A stretch of 13,816 nucleotides of DNA from Cytidiella melzeri (GCA_022592445.1 JABYQR010000650.1:1-13816); one strand, 5' to 3'; positions 1 through 8,491 are shown, counted from the first letter of the stretch. Translations and numbers: made by a program. Notes: generated by a model from the sequence alone, not told the origin.

Positions 1-2560
1 GCATAAACAGCTCACCTGTATGCATCCATGTACCGCCACAACTTCCGAAAAATTGAGCAGCTCCGGCAGCAGGTTTTTTCCTGTTTGAAATGTGCCATCA
101 GTGAGGCACCGGAAACCTGAGTTTCCCTACACATCAGCAACGGGCACAAGCATTGATATAAGAGACTCGACTCACGTTGCTTTACCCAGCCCCAGTACAT
201 CTCAATGGGATTGAACTCACAGTGAAACTTCGGGAGGAAGTAGCACTTGTGTCCGGCTTGTTCCAAGAAAATTTGGATCATAGGCTTCTCTGACTGAAAA
301 TCCGCCTGAGTCGAAAGCATGCGAAGCATGCAGCAGTGTGGGGTGTCGTTGATTGAATCGACGTCGCATTCCTCGGGGTTGTCGTTGTCCACCCATTGAT
401 CATCGCCGTCATCAGCTCCGATCTTTGCAGCTGCCTCCTCCTGTACAGTTGTCGCAGATCCTGATGGGTTTCTGACCACCATTCTTCTCGCAAATCTATT
501 TGTGTAAGCCACGCTCTTCCAGTAAAACGCGCCCCCTTGGGCTGGCTGCGGAAGCTGTAGTACTTGTGGTCGGGAGGAAGATTGGCCGGAAAATCCATTT
601 CTTGGTGCTGACCGCAAAGTTCTGGGTGAGGATTGTCCATTGGAATTGTGGTTGCATGCATCGAGCGCTGATTACCACCTGGATTCACGTTCATTTCGCA
701 TGCATTCAGTCATTCAGGGGCATAGGCTCCATGTCCGGTCGAGTGGTCTAGATAAAATGTGGCAACACAGCCCAGAAACATGTAATCAAAGATTTTCACG
801 GTCCGTCGCAGCTAAAACCTTGTGAGTCTACATAGTACTGTATTCGCTGTTTCACTCACCTGATTGAGAAGTTTCTCTGCTGTCCAGTACCCATCGTAGT
901 TCTTACCAGGGTACATGATCTCTTGCGCATCAAAGCCTGGCAATCGTTGCTCAGGCAGAAGTGACATCTGTGACTCGACCTGCTCCGGTGACAGGCATAG
1001 ACGGCCGGTATCTTCGACCACAAATCTGACACGTGGATTGGTCTACCTTGGCCTTTCTTCTGTAACGGCATTTGACTTGCCATACCCACGCTGACTTAAC
1101 AAGATCACCAACATGGAAAATGCTTTCATCTTAGAATATTGCAATGTGACGCCTTTCTGGAGGGTTGCTGATTACTGGCAGGACGGGTTCCAAGTCTTTT
1201 CCTTCATATTGAGCCTGAAGCCTAAATTTTGTTAATAAGTAATCAAGTCAGTGATTGAAGCCGAACATAACTTACCTTTCAAGTGACTGAATCTCTTTCA
1301 AGAATTTTGTTCGATATCGTGACCATCAACATATGCTCCCTTTGTGACTAGACGTTGTTCATAGCCAAGTTTTTGCAGCCATTGGCATGCAGTATCTTTG
1401 GTAATTTTTGATCCACCGAGACCAAGCCCTAAGTTCGGAATAATCACTTCGTTTACTTGTTTCACGAGCTTGAGCGGAGTGACCTGTCATGACTCATTGG
1501 TAAGAATTAATCCTTGCTCTAAGTTGTTGGCTTGAATGGAAAGATAGATTTACTTCCCCATCAGCCAAGACTGTAAGATAGTGGTGTACTGCAACTAAAA
1601 TATGCTCGTTGTTCAGTAAAGACGGGTGAGCATGATGCTGTCCGGTCTGACTTGGAGGAAGAGTGCCGAAGTGATGGACATAGAATTTAAATGTTGAAGT
1701 TTGCAGGCAAAATAAGGACCCTTCCCAACTGAACGTGCAATACTGAGGCTTGCTTGCTGAGACAGATTCTTGATGCGGGGATTCATTCTCATTTGGCTGT
1801 GAAGATTGAGATACATCTTCAATGTATGCAGCTTGAATAAGGCTATTGCTGACTTGTGCCTCTTTGCCAAGCTAATGAGTTGACTGAGATGCATCGATAC
1901 CTTGTCATTAATATCAACATCACAAGCGTCGTTGTTGTCGTCGTCCGCAGGGTTGAGAAAATCCAAAGCGTGCGAGCTCTGACTTTGTGAAGTTGGCACA
2001 GATTGTTCTGCATCTGCCATAGCTGTGACTTTGGCTGTGATATTGGAAGCCAAGGCTAAAGGACTTAACACTGGACCTGAGAAAGTTGAATGTTGCGTAA
2101 GTGCTGCGTTGGGTCATGTTTTCCAAAACAGAATTACCCTGTTCATTTAACGTGACTGGCTGGGTAGGTTCAACCCAAGATTTGGGAACATCACACACTG
2201 AAGCTGACAATGGAGAAGGGGCTCGAGTACAGAAATAGCTGTCAACACAGCTTCAGTGCACTGCCGCCTTCTTCAACATAGCCTGTTCCTGATATGCTGT
2301 TGACGTCCCTCCTCCAGAATAAGTTCCTCAAGCGTTTTGGCATGGAAGTTGCTGCCCGTCGGCTGGCTTCTGTTTAATCACACAAGTGAGCATTTCTGAC
2401 AGTCACAAATTTCTGTTATCACAGATCTCATCCAATGCTGCTTTCCAGAAATCTTTTGCCAGCCTCACGGCCTCAAAAACCGTGGCTTCCTTGCGGGCTG
2501 CTTCTTCTTCCGCCGCAAGATCTTCATCGACATCACTGACCTTCATTGACTCATTCTTGA
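1..2560 (-). pseudogene. DDE (IS630/Tc1-like) transposase pseudogene, main part
   Basis: This is a cut-and-paste transposase of a fungal family recognised by its blocks. Read on the minus strand they are: an N-terminal block SIARSVGKGPYFA (about 1720), LLNNEHILVAVHHYL (about 1600), a helix-turn-helix-like ACQWLQKLGY (about 1370), DESIF with the probable first catalytic Asp (about 1120), PGKNYDGYWTAEKLLNQ (about 880), LDHSTGHGAYAPE with the second Asp (about 730), NVNPGG, and near the end FLPKFHCEFNPIEMYWGWVK (about 230), whose NPIE carries the last acid, then WRYMDAYR. Introns with GT-AG ends that keep the frame are 1484-1553, 1222-1275, 812-859 and 127-175. A donor (AG|GTGAGC, near base 14) at the left edge shows the gene continues outside. 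It is dead: in-frame stops lie at 1131-1133 and 710-712, and frame changes near 1690, 1310, 1070, 1010 and 525. Its 5' exon is at 8208-8491, beyond the hAT insertion. The N-terminal stretch 1900-2560 is poorly resolved. The family placement is from motif recognition only. Confidence 0.82.
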
Positions 2561-2561
2561 T
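2554..2561. repeat. Candidate target-site duplication of the hAT, left copy
   Basis: TTCTTGAT here against ATCTCGAT at 8211-8218 matches at 6 of 8 positions. Collapsing the two copies restores an uninterrupted reading frame across the hAT site. A gap of three bases (8208-8210) between the right inverted repeat and its copy leaves the exact boundary uncertain. Confidence 0.45.
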
Positions 2562-2570
2562 TAGTGATGC
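2562..2570 (+). repeat. hAT terminal inverted repeat, left
   Basis: TAGTGATGC is the perfect inverted partner of 8199-8207. TAGTG/CAGTG-type ends are usual for hAT elements. One more base outward also pairs (T at 2561, A at 8208). Confidence 0.7.
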
Positions 2571-2710
2571 GTTTGGCCCAGCTTGGCCTGAAAGACCCGG
2601 CTTTGGCCTGGCTCTTGAGGTCCTTGGCCTACGTGATGTGAGAGCTAGGCCAAAAGCCTACGAGGCCAGTAAGACGGGGCCTGACGGGGGCTCAAGCCCG
2701 ACAAGCCCAA
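2571..2710. repeat. GGCC-rich subterminal array, left end of hAT
   Basis: GGCC or GGCCT recurs about every 10-25 bp (TTGGCCTGAAAG, TTTGGCCTGG, CTTGGCCTACG, CTAGGCCAAA, GAGGCCAG, GGGGCCTGAC), followed by CAAGCCCGACAAGCCC. The mirrored array at the other end points to repeated transposase-binding sites. The open frames that run through it are composition artefacts. Confidence 0.6.
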
Positions 2711-3854
2711 AAGTTTGCTCAATAAAATCAATATAAATTGTGTGATCTACAGTAGCCGCCATTCGTATTCAACACAGTGTCTCTATGCAGAATTGGTGTC
2801 CTCGTACAGATCCTTGTCACTGTCATTGAGTAATCTAATATCCCAAGGGGTGCTGCTATCCTTCTCAATGCTCTCATCCGGCTCCTGCACATCTGATTTC
2901 TCTAGTTCCTGCTTGCTACAGCTGTTAATACGTGGACTGCGGAGTATGAGATTGTTGCAAATTGCGCACTTGAGGAACTGGAGCGCCTCGACAACATCGC
3001 TTTTTAAGTGTGCACGTCTGTCACTGATAGTAAGGCCGCCTTGTGAGAACGCACGCTCACTTGAAACTGATGTCACTTGAATTGCAAGGTAGTCTCATGC
3101 AAGGGAGGTCCATACGGGCCACCGTTTCGACTGAAGCTATAGTATAAGTAAGTCAGACGAGCGAGTAATCAATGCCAAAAAAATCCCAGTTACACCCCAC
3201 CAGCAAACCAATGCCATCCCATCGGGTGGCAGCTCAGTGGAGAGTATATAGTTATTATACTCAGCTTTCCACGGAGATGTCAATGATGTATCATGCTGAA
3301 TGTCCGACAGGTCTTGAGACTCTGACTCCTCGTTGTCTTTGCTCTCAGACAGCTCAAAGAGAAGGTTCTGGAGATGTCTACTTGACTGATTGGGACGCTT
3401 CACAGGCAGGCCTTCGCTGTAAAGATCTTTGTAGTGCTGCTCAAACTGAAGAATATACAAGTATGTGATTGAGTCTCAATATCACTCAGTGCATACCACT
3501 CGTTCCATTGGTTCTTTGGCAGCCGTACAGAGCTCAGCATTCCAATACTTCTTGAAGTGCGCGCCCTTCGCATTTGAATGCAAATATATGCGCAGACGGC
3601 CATTAGTAGTTGTTATAGACGTGTGAAGGTGGTGACTGACACATAGAGACTGACATGGATAGTCCAACAGACCGGATTTTTCCAACATTGTCACAAGTTT
3701 ATAGCCTTAAGCGCCTATCTAGAGCACTTATTTTCCAGCTAGGAGTGTTACCAGACCTAACCCTAACCCGGGTCACGTGACATCCTGCCTTATTTATCAA
3801 TAGTCCAGACCCAAACCCTAGACTCAGTCTGGAGTGGTTCCAGATCAACCTAGG

Positions 3855-4043
3855 CTATTGTTCTATTGTTCCTCTTCCATTGATAGGGATTCCCCAGGGA
3901 TTCCCCCAGATCTTATTGTTCTATTGTTCCTATTCTATTGTTCTATTGTTCTATTGTTCTAGCTCTATTGTTCTCTGTACCCTGGTCCTTGACAGTTACT
4001 CAGGTCCTTGACAGTTACCCTGGTCCCTTATTGTTCTATTGTT
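3855..4043 (+). repeat. TATTGTTC array in the upstream region of insert A
   Basis: About ten copies of TATTGTTC or TATTGTTA occur in three clusters (about 3855-3872, 3912-3972, 4029-4043). Between them lie a tandem pair GGGATTCCCC (3886-3895, 3897-3906) and a 19-bp tandem pair GGTCCTTGACAGTTAC.. (3984-4021). The ATTGTT core matches what SRY-type HMG-box proteins bind; that is family knowledge, not evidence of binding here. Confidence 0.6.
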
Positions 4044-4107
4044 ACTCCAGCCCCACAGTTACTCCAGTCCCTAGTGTGGGAACTTGTGCACAGACCACCC
4101 AGCCACA

Positions 4108-4117
4108 GTATATATAG
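4108..4117 (+). promoter_or_regulatory. TATA box of insert A
   Basis: CAGTATATATAGTAG precedes the pyrimidine-rich leader (CTTATCCTCCCTAGCTCT). Transcription would start at about 4135-4145 and run rightward, antisense to the hAT gene. Confidence 0.5.
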
Positions 4118-4152
4118 TAGACCTTATCCTCCCTAGCTCTGCATCTTGACCT

Positions 4153-4173
4153 CTCTGTCATTTGCACTGCTAG
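4153..4173 (+). repeat. 21-nt direct repeat, exon-side copy (insert A)
   Basis: It is identical to 4213-4233. This copy ends CTAG immediately before GTGAGT, so it reads as an acceptor fused to a donor. Confidence 0.8.
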
Positions 4174-4233
4174 GTGAGTTACTGCATGTAACTTAGTATC
4201 ATACCATGTTAACTCTGTCATTTGCACTGCTAG
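4174..4233 (+). other. Intron-like unit in the leader of insert A, bounded by 21-nt direct repeats
   Basis: It begins GTGAGTTACTG and ends GCACTGCTAG. A branch-like GTTAAC lies about 21 nt before the end. A perfect 6-bp hairpin, AGTTAC-tgcat-GTAACT, occupies 4177-4193. The last 21 nt (4213-4233, from CTCTGTCATT to CACTGCTAG) are identical to the 21 nt just before the donor (4153-4173), an exact 60-bp offset. Confidence 0.6.
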
Positions 4234-4759
4234 TATCCGGCCCCAGTGCCTGCTTGCCTGCTCACCATTGACTTTGACCTCGTTGTTGTTGTTGGAGATC
4301 CACCCCCTTCCTCTCTACTTCACTCCCTTTTTAGGGTTATCAGCATAGCAGCAGTCGCTCCGCGACAGAGACGATGTATGCATCTGAATTCTTAGTTTTG
4401 TCATAGTGCTTTCCAATGTTCTCTGCACCTGCCTCGAGAGCAGCCGAGAAAGCAGCATATTTTGGTCGATTGATTCGCGAGTGCCAGGCCTTGTGTAGCG
4501 CTTCGAGTGCAGAAATGGCAAGATGAAGAGACGGTATGCGATCTGAAGAAAATGCTTGCTGGGCAGAGTCGGCATACTTTTTGTAATCATCAGCATGTAT
4601 ACTGTACGGAGTGGAGTTACTTACCGTGAGAAGTGCCAGAAGGTGACACGGAGACAGGGCTCGACGTGACAAACAGGGACACAATGTGGATGACAACAAG
4701 GAGGTGGTGGCAGGCGTGAAGCACAATGCGTTCACCAGCTATCAAACTTATTCAGAAAG

Positions 4760-4827
4760 CTAGCCCAGTAAAGACCAAGTTAGTATTGGGTACTACTAGC
4801 TATGTAGTACAGGAGGGGTTTGCTTAC
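4760..4827 (-). other. Intron-like unit in the leader of insert B, bounded by 20-nt direct repeats
   Basis: On the minus strand it begins GTAAGCAAAC and ends ACTGGGCTAG. It contains a perfect TACTAAC branch sequence about 20 nt before the end and a perfect 7-bp hairpin, GTACTAC-7 nt-GTAGTAC (4790-4810). Its last 20 nt (4760-4779) are identical to the 20 nt just before the donor (4828-4847), a 68-bp offset. Confidence 0.65.
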
Positions 4828-4847
4828 CTAGCCCAGTAAAGACCAAG
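4828..4847 (-). repeat. 20-nt direct repeat, exon-side copy (insert B)
   Basis: It is identical to 4760-4779. On the minus strand it ends GGGCTAG directly before GTAAGC, the same acceptor-donor fusion as in insert A. Confidence 0.8.
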
Positions 4848-4882
4848 AGGTTGAGATGGGGGCTAGGAGCGTACATGCAGCT

Positions 4883-4893
4883 GCTTATATAGA
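4883..4893 (-). promoter_or_regulatory. TATA box of insert B
   Basis: Minus-strand AAGTCTATATAAGCAGCTGC is followed about 30 bp later by a leader (CTCCTAGCCCCCATCTCAAC). Transcription would run leftward, sense with the hAT gene and toward insert A. Confidence 0.5.
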
Positions 4894-7699
4894 CTTCAGG
4901 GACCTGCGCCCAGACCATGTTGAGGGCAGGCTTTGCAAGAAGCCGTGTGAACGAAGAACAAAAGAACTACCTAAAGGAGAACAATAGCTATTGTCTAGAC
5001 CTTGCCAAGAACTCTATTCGTGAGAGAATCTATCTAAAAGGAGACCAACTATTGTATTCCATTCCCACACCTGTGAGAACATCCTTCCATGAAGAAAACA
5101 ATAGGGAAAGAACAATAAGGAGCCCATGTGGACGTCATTTATGACATCAAACCCTAGCTATGGGCTGAACCATGTGTCTGTAGCTATGTGGTCTTACTTA
5201 AGCTAAGTCACATGCCAGTGTGACGTAGTAGCAAGTAATGTGACCGTGTGGAGCGTCTAATCCACGTGATACGGGCGCTTAATAGACGTGCAAAGGAGTT
5301 TGTGCAGAGAAGGTTGCAACTGAGCTGCAGCCCGGAGTTTTATAGATAAAAACAAGAGGTAAATTGCGAAAATTAAGGGCTAGTCAGGCCATCCATGACA
5401 GAAGGTCCTTTGTACAATCCCACTCCTCGTCCGTAAGTCGAACAGCATCAATCTTTGCACACTTTTTGAGATTATCTTCTTGCCAACCAATCTTGTAGAC
5501 AATGTGTTTACATGCTGGAAGCCATAATTTAGATCCCAACACAACCACAGGCAATTGAGAGATGAAAACACACCTTTTCCGTAGTGTAGGCACGTGCGAG
5601 CATGACGTAGGTTGAGGACCAGTGAACCTTCATGTCAAGCAATAGCTGAAGCGGTTGTGCAACACCTGCCCGAGACTGTATGGTCCGGAATAGTTCCTTT
5701 CGCTTTGCAGACGACCGTTCCTACAAATTGATGGTTAGAATGCACTGGTCTAGTTCTAGATTGGGACTCACTTTGATGGTAATAGCTCGGATGAGTCCCA
5801 CAACATCACGTTCTTCTGTACCATCTTTACAGCTCGTGATGCGCAGGTGCTTCTCAGGGTCAGCTGGATCAAAGTGCGGAGTATTACTGTACGCTGCAAG
5901 GAAAGCTTGTATTGCCAAATTCACAATATGGGCAAGACAGCTTCGGAGAAGCCATTAATGTCAACGAGAAGTACTACAGAAGAGCGGACACATACCCAAG
6001 ATGCCGCTTGAGGGGGTCCCATACACAGCCAAATTTCCTTGATACTTCCTTGCAAACTCGAGCAGCATGGTCCTATTGTTTCCAGCGTTGTCGGAAGTCA
6101 TCCATCCCGTCTACAGAGTTTGATCAGCATTTAAAGGACAACTATAGTACAGACTAAGAATTGGCATACCTTCTCTGTGATCCCAAGGCGTCCAGACATC
6201 AGAAATAAAGCCTGCCCGAGGCGTACACCGTGGTGGGCATTGTTGAGACGCACAAAGCCGACAAGTGGGTTTCTGAGTTCCCACAGTGCATTTGATCCTT
6301 GTCAACCCAATGACAAGTAATGTCAGCTTGCCACGCATCAGCAGTCATGCTCACCAGCCCCCTGGCATTTTAGTGGAGAACCATCAGATATGGCTGCGTT
6401 TGGAGCAATGACGACTGACCTGAAGCCTGTCCTTGAGCCCACTCATTTGCTCATGGAACGCGCGCATGATACCAGCGCGTGTGGCATGCGATCTGGTATG
6501 GTGATGATTCTGGTTGAAATCTGGCGCAGATCTACATCATTGTATGGTACTGTGGGTGCTCTGTGGCTGATATGGGCTAAGAAATAAGTTCAGTATCTTG
6601 ACGTGCATGATCATTGAATAGGACTGCTTACCTGGTCTGTGATGACAATCCACTCCAGAATGGCGCGGCAAAACGCAGGGTCAGAGTAGGCAACCACTTG
6701 ATTGGCTTTTGTCATATCTTGAAGATGGGCGTCGAGAGTCTTCTGCTCTGCTTCAATCTTCCGGTTTTGTTTCTTGCACTTCTTCACGTCATCTGGTAGC
6801 TTCGACTCAAAGTTGGCCTCCTTTGCCCATTGATGATACTGGGCCTAGTGAAGAGCAAGTACTTAGTACCCAGTGTTGTCTGAGTTGAGGGTAGTCAACA
6901 TACCAGATGAACAGACTGAAGGTGTCTCCGGAGAGTACTTGCCTTGTTGACAATAACCTTGGAATGTCTGCGATATAGTCAGCGATATGCAGCCTTATAC
7001 ATAGACAATGTACACACCGGCATAGCTGACATTTACAGTGAGGCTTCATGTCACCTTTGGTTTCTCAAACAGATAAAATAGAACCAAAGAACTGCAAAAT
7101 GTCCTTTGAACACTCTGTAAAATCTGGCTTCAGCACTTCAATTGGCTGGACCTCGATGTCAACAAGAACACCGTTTGCGCCGACAGCTTCAGGATCCTTG
7201 TCCTGATGGGCTGCGTCATATTTCAGTATGGGTACATTCATACTATATGTGCCATACCTTGTTTCTTGCGCTTCTGCACCTTGCTAGCATCTGACTCCTC
7301 GGAGCCACTCTCATGATTAGATATCTCCTCAATCTCTATTGCTTTTCCTGCGGAGCATTAGTCAAATGTCGAAGGTGAGATAACCGCCACTGCTCATGCT
7401 TTTGCACTGTCCCATTGTGTTCCAACTCTTTGACAACCTCGCCAAGAACAGCTTCAGGACTATCAAACCCTGCGGGTTTTGCGCGCTCCTGCTGATTTCT
7501 TTTGAAGTTGAGAACGGCCTGCGCTTGAAACTTTGACTTTGCAGCAATGTTTGAGTCGTTGGTCAACTTGTGAGCTGGTCTGGCAGAGCAGATAGGCCAG
7601 GCGTTCGTCGTGGTACCGGATGGTACTGGTGCCTTCCATTAGATTGTATGGGTCTGGCTGCAGGAGGCATAGTGGTCGAGGTACTCACCAGCAAAGTGT

Positions 7700-7712
7700 G
7701 CTATATATCACA
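7700..7712 (-). promoter_or_regulatory. Probable TATA box of the hAT transposase gene
   Basis: On the minus strand TGATATATAGCACAC lies about 35 bp before the ATG at 7670. Position and sequence fit a core promoter; nothing experimental supports it. Confidence 0.4.
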
Positions 7713-8048
7713 ATACAATCACCGCTAGTGGCTGAAAATTTCCATCCCTTTATGGTAACACGTTTCAAACATTCTTTATGTGACAAGTAACGCTGCTGTT
7801 GGGCTGTCAACTACTCTTGCGTGACACCAAGGTAGGCCGCCGGAAATTTGGAGGCTCAACGCAGCGAATGAATTCACTGGCGGTAGCGGTGGGTGTCGTT
7901 GTTGTCTTTGTTGTGATGAAAAGAGTGCCCTGGCAGCCCATTTTGCAGGCCATTAACACGGCAGCTATGTGATTTTGACCTACTCAAAGGCCAACAGCAC
8001 ACACCTTCAGCTCAGAATCTAAAGGCCAAAAATATCACTCGTACCTAG

Positions 8049-8198
8049 TTGAAAGGCCAGGGCCTGCCAGGGCTTGATTGGCCTGCCTTGGGGTCAAGGC
8101 AAGCCTACAGGCCTATTGGGCCACAAGTTGTGGCTTGGCCTGGCCTGTCTTTCTTTGGCCTGACTCGGCCGGCTTGTTGGCCTCAAGCCGCGCCAAGT
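8049..8198. repeat. GGCC-rich subterminal array, right end of hAT
   Basis: At least ten GGCC cores occur in about 150 bp (AAAGGCCAGGGCCTGCC, TTGGCCTGCC, CAGGCCTATTGGGCC, CTTGGCCTGGCCTG, TTGGCCTGAC, CTCGGCCGGC, TTGGCCTC). Further AAAGGCCAA copies lie at about 7985 and 8020. It mirrors the array at 2571-2710. Confidence 0.6.
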
Positions 8199-8207
8199 GC
8201 ATCACTA
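8199..8207 (-). repeat. hAT terminal inverted repeat, right
   Basis: GCATCACTA is the exact complement of the left end. The next inward bases (minus strand ACTTGGCGCGGCTTGAGGCC) resemble the left inward bases (GTTTGGCCCAGCTTGGCC). Confidence 0.7.
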
Positions 8208-8491
8208 AGAATCTCGATCAAATCCAAGACCCCGTTATCCAGGTTGTTGATGGTAAAACTCTCCATTATGAGTGGTATGTCGCTGTTGCTTTCAAGCTCA
8301 TCAATGTCATCCATGTCGAGCGGATTATAATCTGGGTCAACATGTAGAGCTTTGATGTCAACAATCAGGCCATTGTTGAAGTGTCGTGCTCCAGCAGGCC
8401 ACTGCAATCGTGCAAGGCGGACTTTTTTCCATGCTTGAGGCATAGAGATTATTGAGCTCTGGTCGGTAGGGAATCGGTTGCTGCAGACCAC
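8208..8491 (-). pseudogene. 5' exon of the same DDE transposase, split off by the hAT element
   Basis: This open frame begins at an ATG at 8491 (an alternative Met lies 16 codons later, MPQAWKKVRLARL) and reads through an acidic stretch (DMDDIDELESNSD, then INNLDNGVLDLIE) to the hAT boundary. Beyond that point it runs into the hAT end and stops. Joining its LDLIE to the frame at 2560 (ESMKVSDVDEDLAAEEEAAR) gives a continuous acidic, alpha-helical-looking reading frame with no base to add or remove except one copy of the 8-bp duplication. No domain is recognised in this piece; acidic low-complexity N-termini are plausible for this family. Assignment to the DDE gene rests on the in-frame junction, not on homology. 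Confidence 0.6.
8211..8218. repeat. Candidate target-site duplication of the hAT, right copy
   Basis: ATCTCGAT pairs with TTCTTGAT at 2554-2561. It falls in the codons for Ile-Glu of the 5' exon of the interrupted DDE gene. Confidence 0.45.

Larger units (their letters stand above)
3584..4360 (+). mobile_element. Insert A: LTR-like promoter-bearing insertion in the hAT gene
   Basis: hAT codons stop at about 4361 (AYIVSVA) and resume at about 3583 (LHSNAKGAHFKK), so roughly 777 bp between them is foreign. The insert has an upstream region rich in TATTGTTC, a TATA box near 4108, and a downstream leader with an intron-like unit. Composition and order resemble a solo LTR in plus orientation, but I found no clear TG...CA ends. 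TGTCACAAG at 3689 and TGTTACCAG at 3746 are candidate LTR starts. A possible weak duplication is GCGCAGAC (3590) against GCGACAGAGAC (4362). It could also be a nonautonomous element of another class. Confidence 0.5.
4596..5384 (-). mobile_element. Insert B: LTR-like promoter-bearing insertion in the hAT gene
   Basis: hAT codons break off after LLSWMA (about 5387) and resume with ADDYKKYADSAQQ (about 4594), leaving about 790 bp of foreign sequence. On the minus strand it has scattered TATTGTT motifs, a TATATAAG box near 4890, a leader with an intron-like unit, a second donor (GTAAGT at 4624) and a terminus ending CGTACAGTATACA. That end resembles the end of the gypsy LTR in this window (a donor 24 bp before CTGTTACA). 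The opposite end (CTAGCCCTTAATTTTCGC) is not a clear TG start and no clean duplication is visible (TCAGC on the left against TCAGG on the right). A solo LTR is the favoured reading, without certainty. Confidence 0.5.
2783..7670 (-). pseudogene. hAT transposase pseudogene with BED zinc finger
   Basis: The start is set at the ATG at 7670 (MPPAARPIQSNG), about 30-40 bp after a TATATAG box. A BED-type finger is read as CQLC (about 7025) joined to STLRRHLQSVH (about 6920). Later blocks are RAILEWIVITDQ (about 6650), GLVSMTADAWQA (first catalytic Asp, about 6340), VRLNNAHHGVRLGQALF (about 6210), TGWMTSDNAGNN (second Asp, about 6095), CLAHIVNLAIQAFLAA (about 5920), DMKVHWSSTYVML (about 5620), LTDEEW (about 5430), DSAQQAFSSDR (about 4560), NAKGAHFKKYWNAEL (about 3550), and TSVSSERAFSQGGLTISDRR of the C-terminal dimerisation region (about 3040). 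Introns are 7211-7257, 6968-7017, 6845-6903, 6577-6631, 6362-6419, 6111-6169, 5941-5995, 5721-5771, 5515-5573, 3446-3496 and 3137-3193, all GT-AG. Stops at 7065-7067 and 3095-3097, frame changes near 7570, 7345, 6362, 6286, 6025 and 5501, and inserts A and B make it non-functional. Confidence 0.85.
2562..8207 (-). mobile_element. Degenerate hAT DNA transposon, about 5.65 kb including later insertions
   Basis: The ends are inverted repeats: TAGTGATGC at 2562-2570 and its complement GCATCACTA at 8199-8207. Similarity continues inward (TTGGC, CGGCTT-like, GGCC). Just inside both ends lie GGCC-rich subterminal arrays, as is common for hAT transposase binding regions. The body holds a minus-strand hAT transposase gene. 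A degenerate 8-bp target duplication, the size typical of hAT, flanks it. About 1.57 kb of the interior is two later insertions, so the original element was near 4.1 kb. The exact ends could move by one or two bases. Confidence 0.75.

Noticed and set aside
2386..2736. Plus-strand open frame, Ser/Ala-rich then Gly/Pro-rich
   Set aside because: It is antisense to DDE exon sequence and then runs through the GGCC-rich hAT end; no domain is seen.
3757..3769. CTAACCCTAACCC, like the fungal telomere repeat
   Set aside because: Only two units inside insert A; too short to mean telomere capture or a subtelomeric position.
4153..4233. CRISPR-like or target-site-duplication reading of the 21-nt repeats in insert A
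   Set aside because: Only two copies, and 20-21 nt is too long for a usual transposon target duplication; coincidence with splice signals in both inserts explains the pattern better.
4917..5144. 75-codon plus-strand frame within insert B
   Set aside because: It is antisense to the promoter region of insert B and shows no domain; a shadow frame.
8049..8347. Two overlapping plus-strand open frames with many Trp, Pro and Ala
   Set aside because: They are products of the GGCCT composition of the hAT subterminal array and are antisense to the DDE 5' exon.
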